The notes under the pieces were generated by a model that was given only the letters and a program-made list of their open reading frames with translations, did no database searches and was not told where the DNA came from. A DNA stretch of 19,127 bases, from contig JASLXP010000238.1 in assembly GCA_030740295.1 (NCBI GenBank), positions 1 through 19,127 of the forward strand, written 5' to 3'. Positions 15,190-19,127 of this stretch are shown piece after piece. A program made the position numbers and the translations under genes. Each line of letters starts with the position of its first letter. Within the stretch, counting starts at the first letter, position 1. Origin of the DNA: Planctomycetota bacterium (lineage in GTDB: Bacteria; Planctomycetota; PUPC01; JACPCR01).

Positions 15190-16038
15190 TTAATCGGAAA
15201 GTTTGACGAATCCTTCACATGCTCCGGGGTTCACCGCGGCATCCAGAATCCTTCGGACCATGAGCGATTCTCCACGAGGTATGGAAGGCGTACCCGATTC
15301 AAAAAAATCCAGCATCGCATCGGTCATGGTCACGAACAGTTTGCCCGTGTCCACCGTGACGTGGGCCGTCTGCTCAGCAGTCGTGAGAGAGGCGGCATAC
15401 GCGGTTTTCGAATTGGTGCAGACGTTTATCACGGCAGTTCGGCTGTCGGAATAGTTGATGATCAACTGTGAGAAGTCCCCATCGTTTCTTCTCATCAGGG
15501 ACAGTGCATCCTCGCCCATACAGCTCACGACAGTCTCGGCCGGATGGATGGCGTATTCTTCGAATGATCTGCCGGGCCCCCACGCGATCATGTGACGCAA
15601 AGCTTCGCGGCCTCCATTCTCGGTTACGAATTCCTGTACCTCCGTATATCTCAGCGCAGAAGTGGTCTGGATGGCTGTGCCATGCTGATCCGCTAGCCCA
15701 AAGATCTGCTCAGCAATCTCGAGGCTCGGTGCAAACGTCTTATCGACATAAGTGGGCTTGCCATACTTCAACACTTTTTCGCAGAGCTCCATGTGCACTT
15801 CGGGATTGCTGGGCGCCAGCACTGCAAAGACGTCCACGTTTGCGTTCAGATCATCGGGCGATTCGAAATAGCTGACTTCATTTTCTGAAGACCATTCTTT
15901 TCCCTCCGAATCCAGAAGCGCGTGGCAACCGGAGACAGTGAAGCCTCGATCTGACAGATCCTCTCGTAGGATCTTGAGAAAAATATTCGCGTGGAAGTTG
16001 TCAGGGTTGTAATCAACAAAGCCTATTCGTGTAGACAT
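15190..16038 (-). CDS. Gfo/Idh/MocA-like oxidoreductase, divergent
   Basis: A 282-residue protein with the layout of a Gfo/Idh/MocA sugar oxidoreductase but shorter than the usual 330-400 residues. VDVFAVLAPSNPEVHMELCEKVLKYGKP (about 68-95) matches the end of the family's Rossmann half. The usual EKP motif is replaced by YVDKTFAP (about 97-104). The N terminus (RIGFVDYNPDNFHANIF) lacks the GxGxxG dinucleotide loop. YAIHPAETV (H165) matches the histidine strand of PVC members. It may bind NAD(P) weakly, or may not be a redox enzyme. I chose ATG 16038 because GAGGA lies five bases away, overlapping the TGA of the upstream sulfatase (stop and start 7 bases apart). The frame extends to 16089, but that start would overlap the sulfatase. 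It is the last gene of the PhyH-sulfatase operon. Substrate unknown. Confidence 0.75.
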   Translation of the reverse strand: MSTRIGFVDYNPDNFHANIFLKILREDLSDRGFTVSGCHALLDSEGKEWSSENEVSYFESPDDLNANVDVFAVLAPSNPEVHMELCEKVLKYGKPTYVDKTFAPSLEIAEQIFGLADQHGTAIQTTSALRYTEVQEFVTENGGREALRHMIAWGPGRSFEEYAIHPAETVVSCMGEDALSLMRRNDGDFSQLIINYSDSRTAVINVCTNSKTAYAASLTTAEQTAHVTVDTGKLFVTMTDAMLDFFESGTPSIPRGESLMVRRILDAAVNPGACEGFVKLSD

Positions 16039-16042
16039 GGTT

Positions 16043-16047
16043 TCCTC
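16043..16047 (-). promoter_or_regulatory. Ribosome site overlapping sulfatase stop codon
   Basis: GAGGA on the minus strand overlaps the TGA stop of the sulfatase and lies four to five bases before ATG 16038. This makes translational coupling likely and decides the start of the oxidoreductase-like gene. Confidence 0.6.
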
Positions 16048-17404
16048 ATTGGGGTGGATCGCCTGTCCAGTGCTCGCCGTCCCATTCACCGGCCTGGAAA
16101 GAAGTTTCCAGCCATGGGTCTTTCGTCTGAATTCGGAATTCGGTTACCTTGCGCCTCATCTCTGCTGCCACATCCTGTAACCCGGGTTCGCCGATAATGT
16201 TTCTGGATTCTGCCGGGTCATCGACGATGTCGAACAACTCTTCGCGGTCTTGAAAGACAAACTTTTCTGTCTTCCTTTCACCTAACTCTTCGATTCCGTC
16301 CCTGCGAACAGCCATCCACGATTTCGAACGAAAAATATCTGTCGGCATAGGTGTGCTCAATCTGTCAGCCAGATTCAGCACATATTTGTATCGACGGCCG
16401 CGCAGCACACGGTATGGATAGTAATTCGTGACTTCGTGAAAACAGTGTGAAAAGAATGTCTCGTCCCAACCATCCGGGTCTTCTTCTTCCAGAATAGGAA
16501 GCAGGGATCGCTCCGGCAGGTTTTCAGGCACATCCAACCCACACCAGTCGAGAACCGTAGGACAGATGTTTGTCCAATTGATTAATGCCTGGCTGTGCAT
16601 CCCACACTTCTGCTGACCCGGGGCGAACAGCACGAAGGGGCAATGATGCCCACTGTCAAAAGAAGATGCCTTCGCACCAGGAAATGGCATGGCATGGTCG
16701 GTTGTGACAATGACGAGGGTTTCATCCGCACGGCCCGATTCTTCCAGGGCATCCAACATCAGCCCAATGCCCGTATCCAGCCTGGTAACAGACTGATAGT
16801 AGTCGGCGAGCTCCTCGCGAACTTCGGCAATATCAGGAAGGAAATTCGGTACCTCTACATCTGCAGGATCGTAAGTGACTTCGTCTACGTCCCGGTATTT
16901 GTTCTCATTCCCGAAGCCACCCCTCGAACGGTGAGGATCCGAGAAGCCCACGTGCAGGTAAAAGGGGCGCTCTGAATTCTCAGAAAAGAATTCACCAGCC
17001 CGATCCGCCATATCATAAACGCTGCGCGAATTAACCCTGGGCTCATATTCAAAGGGATAAACCGAAGCAGGCTCAACGTGCTTCTTGCCGATGCAGGCAG
17101 TGGCGAATCCAAGCTCACCCAGGATCTTCGGCGTTGAAGTCATATGTTCATGAGTGCGAAATCCATGAATTCCATGACAGTGGCCATACTGACCATGCGT
17201 ATGGCTGTGTTGGCCGGTCAATATGCATGCACGACTGACGGCGCACGAAGGGCTGGTGCAGAACGCGTGATCAAAGACGACGCCCCGTTCAGCGAGACGG
17301 TCTACGTTGATCGTGTTAATGACGCTGTTCCCGTAACAGCCCGCGATACGGCTCCAGTCATCCGCGATGAGGAACATCACGCTACGATACTTCAGGTCTG
17401 ACAT
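16046..17404 (-). CDS. Cytosolic sulfatase, N-sulfoglucosamine sulfohydrolase-like
   Basis: A 452-residue S1-family sulfatase without a signal peptide (MSDLKYRSVMFLIADDW), so probably cytosolic. The middle strongly recalls human sulfamidase SGSH: IGKKHVEPASVYPFEY (105-120), RPFYLHVGFSDPHR (146-159) and TTDHAMPFPGAK (234-245). Calcium ligands are D15-D16 and D236; H237 replaces the usual Asn. The formylglycine site is C54 in CAVSRACILTG, with Val where Pro or Ala is usual (C-x-P/A-x-R). SGSH-type enzymes remove N-linked sulfate from glucosamine, but bacterial relatives may act on other sulfated compounds. It is the second gene of an apparent operon, 61 bases after phyH and 7 bases before the Gfo/Idh-like gene. 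No strong ribosome site precedes ATG 17404. A sulfated metabolite imported intact would suit a cytosolic enzyme; this is inference. Confidence 0.88.
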   Translation of the reverse strand: MSDLKYRSVMFLIADDWSRIAGCYGNSVINTINVDRLAERGVVFDHAFCTSPSCAVSRACILTGQHSHTHGQYGHCHGIHGFRTHEHMTSTPKILGELGFATACIGKKHVEPASVYPFEYEPRVNSRSVYDMADRAGEFFSENSERPFYLHVGFSDPHRSRGGFGNENKYRDVDEVTYDPADVEVPNFLPDIAEVREELADYYQSVTRLDTGIGLMLDALEESGRADETLVIVTTDHAMPFPGAKASSFDSGHHCPFVLFAPGQQKCGMHSQALINWTNICPTVLDWCGLDVPENLPERSLLPILEEEDPDGWDETFFSHCFHEVTNYYPYRVLRGRRYKYVLNLADRLSTPMPTDIFRSKSWMAVRRDGIEELGERKTEKFVFQDREELFDIVDDPAESRNIIGEPGLQDVAAEMRRKVTEFRIQTKDPWLETSFQAGEWDGEHWTGDPPQ

Positions 17405-17465
17405 GCTTGGTACACGAATTGAACTGAGGGGCCGCCACTTTGCAGATCATCGTATGAGAATCAAT

Positions 17466-18293
17466 TCATCCGTAGGCAGCCTTCTTGTGCTTACCCAACA
17501 GGCGAAGCATTCGATCGTTTGCGCCATCCAATACGTAATCCGGCATGCGGTAATTGAGGAAGGGATAAAACCGCTGTGAAACGACACGCTGGCTGTAAGT
17601 GATACCACCAACATATCGCACCCGATCGGAACTGTTAGGATGCCCGCGATGCCAGACCTGGTTATGAAACATGTACGCAAGCCCAGCCTTACCAGTCAGG
17701 CTGACCGGCCCTCCGCCCTCGAAACTTAGATCTTCCTGACGACCCGGGTTTCCACCGGAATAGTGGCTTCCAGGGACGACTTGCGTAGGTCCGAATTCAA
17801 GCCCGTCTACATCCGTTAAGGGAATTAGTAGATTGATGACAAAGCACGGGACCCTGATTCGCGGATCGTGACGCTCAACCCCATCTGGAAGAGGAAACAA
17901 AAGCCGGTCGTCAACGTGCCACCCGGTAACTCCTTCTCCAGCCCCGTTCCGTAACGCATTCTGGGACATCAGGTGGCAGTCGGCACCGAGGATGGCCTCT
18001 ACAACACTTATGAACGGTTCTCTAATAATGAGATCCCGAAAGTTAATGTTCTGCTCAAACATCCGCAAAAGACTAATCCCGCGGATATAGTCGCCTTCTT
18101 CGTCGCCATGAAGTTCTTCATTGTCATAAACGTCATCCATACCATTCTTAAGAGCAGCGATCTCATCCTCACTCAACACTTGCCAGAAACAGTAATAACC
18201 CTCCCGATGAAACTGTTCCACAATTTCCGCTATCTGGTCGGGCGGATAGGAAGGGCGATCTTTGTCAATACTACTGGTAGTGGAATAACTCAT
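17466..18293 (-). CDS. Phytanoyl-CoA dioxygenase (PhyH) family Fe(II)/2-oxoglutarate oxygenase
   Basis: A 275-residue cytosolic non-heme iron oxygenase of the PhyH family, normal in length. The iron triad is H126 and D128 (GWHVDD) with the distal H215 (VWHRGHPN). R224 or R226 (SDRVRY) probably binds 2-oxoglutarate. The N-terminal helices (EIVEQFHREGYYCFWQVLSEDEI) and GPTQVVPGSHYSG (168-180) are typical. Such enzymes hydroxylate a substrate while turning 2-oxoglutarate and oxygen into succinate and CO2. PVC genomes carry many, mostly of unknown substrate. It is the first gene of the apparent operon with the sulfamidase-like sulfatase and the Gfo/Idh-like protein, which suggests sequential action on one compound. 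ATG 18293 lacks a Shine-Dalgarno; a TACAAT-like -10 would leave a leader of only about 20 bases. Confidence 0.9.
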   Translation of the reverse strand: MSYSTTSSIDKDRPSYPPDQIAEIVEQFHREGYYCFWQVLSEDEIAALKNGMDDVYDNEELHGDEEGDYIRGISLLRMFEQNINFRDLIIREPFISVVEAILGADCHLMSQNALRNGAGEGVTGWHVDDRLLFPLPDGVERHDPRIRVPCFVINLLIPLTDVDGLEFGPTQVVPGSHYSGGNPGRQEDLSFEGGGPVSLTGKAGLAYMFHNQVWHRGHPNSSDRVRYVGGITYSQRVVSQRFYPFLNYRMPDYVLDGANDRMLRLLGKHKKAAYG

Positions 18294-18318
18294 GAAGGCA
18301 GGCGTGCAAGGGTGTCGA

Positions 18319-18360
18319 ATTGTATAACGTGACTAACCGTTAAGACTTCAAATAGTCACG
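18319..18360 (-). promoter_or_regulatory. Putative operon promoter with dyad operator
   Basis: An 8-base perfect inverted repeat (CGTGACTA at 18328-18335, TAGTCACG at 18353-18360) surrounds a 17-base spacer. On the minus strand it lies just upstream of TACAAT (18324-18319), a 5 of 6 match to a -10 box, with the phyH ATG at 18293. No good -35 fits, so an activator or repressor at the dyad is plausible. The same dyad could instead end the AsmA-like transcript, whose stop is at 18372, but no T-tract follows. Confidence 0.4.
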
Positions 18361-18371
18361 AAAAATCGAAG

Positions 18372-19127
18372 TCAAGTATTCTTCCCGTCTTTTCGAATCT
18401 CTTCCCAAAGTTCCTTTGGCAACGAATGCTCGAATGGGGTGCTTTTGGGTGCCGCCTTGTCTGCCGGGCCTTTCAACTCCAATTGGAGCATGGATGCCTG
18501 CAGCGGCTCGACCAGGGCAGGGATAACCTTGAAAAATGGGAGGCTACCGAGCGTGTTGGCGACCCGCGTAACCAGAGATCGTTTGGCCACGAATAAATGG
18601 AGATCAAGATGCCAGTCAAAACTGATTTTTCCAAAGCCGTAAACATTATAGTTGTTTCCGATGAGCTTCATTAGATGAACATCAAGATTCGGACCCGCAA
18701 GATCGAAATTCATGTGCATCTCGCGGATCTTATTAGTCTTCGAACCTTTTAGAATGCCTGTAATTGCATCCAGAGTTGGGAGCGCGAACAGTTCGCCTCC
18801 ATCCATTGACACTTTCCCTTTTCCCTTCATCGACTGAATGTCGCTGCCCTTCATCGTGAGAGCAATCTCACCCCTCAAGGCGCCGGAAACTTTGGAATCA
18901 GATCCGAAACCTTTTCCGAAATGGGAAATGTCAACCTTTGAGAAAGACAGATCCAGGGCAGTCACGTTCTCTTTGCGATCCTGGTCGATACGCGCTCGGA
19001 CGAGCCCGCCGTGGTAACCTGCACGAAGTTCCTTAATGAAGACGCGGCCCTCTTCCTGTGCAATTGTAGCCGTCACATCCGTGAAGTTCTGGTCGCGGAT
19101 CTTCACCGATTTCAGTTCTGCCGTGCC
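18372..19127 (-). CDS. AsmA-like protein, C-terminal part, 5' end outside window
   Basis: The frame is open to the window edge (251 codons seen) and the upstream part is missing. A GTG at 19106 is probably internal. The visible part resembles the C terminus of AsmA/TamB-type inner-membrane proteins. It has repeating amphipathic beta strands (VFIKELRAGYHGGLVRARI, VTALDLSFSKVDISHFGKG), then the SGALRGEIALTMKGSDIQSMKGKGKV segment typical of the AsmA_2 region. Next comes an alternating strand pattern ending in LQLELKGP, and a polar tail. Family members have an N-terminal membrane anchor and form periplasmic bridge-like proteins for lipid transport or outer-membrane upkeep. The gene lies upstream of the phyH operon on the same strand, separated by 78 bases with a dyad, and is probably independent. 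Confidence 0.75.
   Translation of the reverse strand, partial: GTAELKSVKIRDQNFTDVTATIAQEEGRVFIKELRAGYHGGLVRARIDQDRKENVTALDLSFSKVDISHFGKGFGSDSKVSGALRGEIALTMKGSDIQSMKGKGKVSMDGGELFALPTLDAITGILKGSKTNKIREMHMNFDLAGPNLDVHLMKLIGNNYNVYGFGKISFDWHLDLHLFVAKRSLVTRVANTLGSLPFFKVIPALVEPLQASMLQLELKGPADKAAPKSTPFEHSLPKELWEEIRKDGKNT

Noticed and set aside
17405..17465. Seven-base inverted repeat (GAATTGA/TCAATTC) between phyH and the sulfatase
   Set aside because: The arms are short, AT-rich and about 46 bases apart, so this is expected by chance.

Overview
The window looks like a chromosomal segment from a free-living heterotroph of the PVC kind (Planctomycetes, Verrucomicrobia, Lentisphaerae, Kiritimatiellae or a near relative). 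The evidence is the gene families. There are two sulfatases, a tandem DUF1080 (3-keto-disaccharide hydrolase type) protein, a PhyH dioxygenase, a large secreted PA14/multi-CXXCH cytochrome, a Gfo/Idh/MocA-like protein and LamG-like domains. There is no rRNA or other taxonomic anchor, so this assignment is inference. I saw no tRNA, rRNA, CRISPR array, transposase, integrase or phage gene.

Layout. Positions 1-639 (minus) carry two tightly spaced unrecognised genes. From 899 (plus), a strong sigma70-like promoter drives a calcineurin-type phosphoesterase followed by a dihydrolipoyl acyltransferase (E2) with two subunit-binding domains. A convergent gap (3023-3274) holds a palindromic, hexamer-based repeat. 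Then 3275-6289 (minus) encodes a secreted pentaheme cytochrome. A long divergent spacer precedes a class I methyltransferase (6684-7448, plus), which converges on a zinc alcohol dehydrogenase (7465-8685, minus). Next come a heptamer repeat element (8710-8945), a membrane-anchored protein with LamG-like domains (8967-11252, minus) and RidA (11319-11702, minus). Divergent from RidA, a secreted sulfatase with a C-terminal LamG domain (11828-13819) and the DUF1080 protein (13917-15101) form a plus-strand pair. The right end is minus strand: an AsmA-like fragment (18372-19127), then an apparent operon of PhyH dioxygenase, a cytosolic sulfamidase-like sulfatase and a Gfo/Idh-like protein (18293 down to 15190).

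How the genes fit together. The sulfatase/LamG plus DUF1080 pair reads as extracytoplasmic attack on sulfated or keto-modified glycans. The PhyH-sulfatase-Gfo/Idh operon looks like an intracellular pathway for a sulfated or N-sulfated small molecule, in which hydroxylation, sulfate removal and redox or isomerisation would act together; its substrate is unknown. RidA, alcohol dehydrogenase, phosphoesterase and E2 are housekeeping-type metabolism.

The most unusual feature is a set of intergenic islands made of degenerate 6- or 7-base words. Each island has its own word family, and two of them are arranged as inverted repeats. I know of no name for them in this kind of genome.
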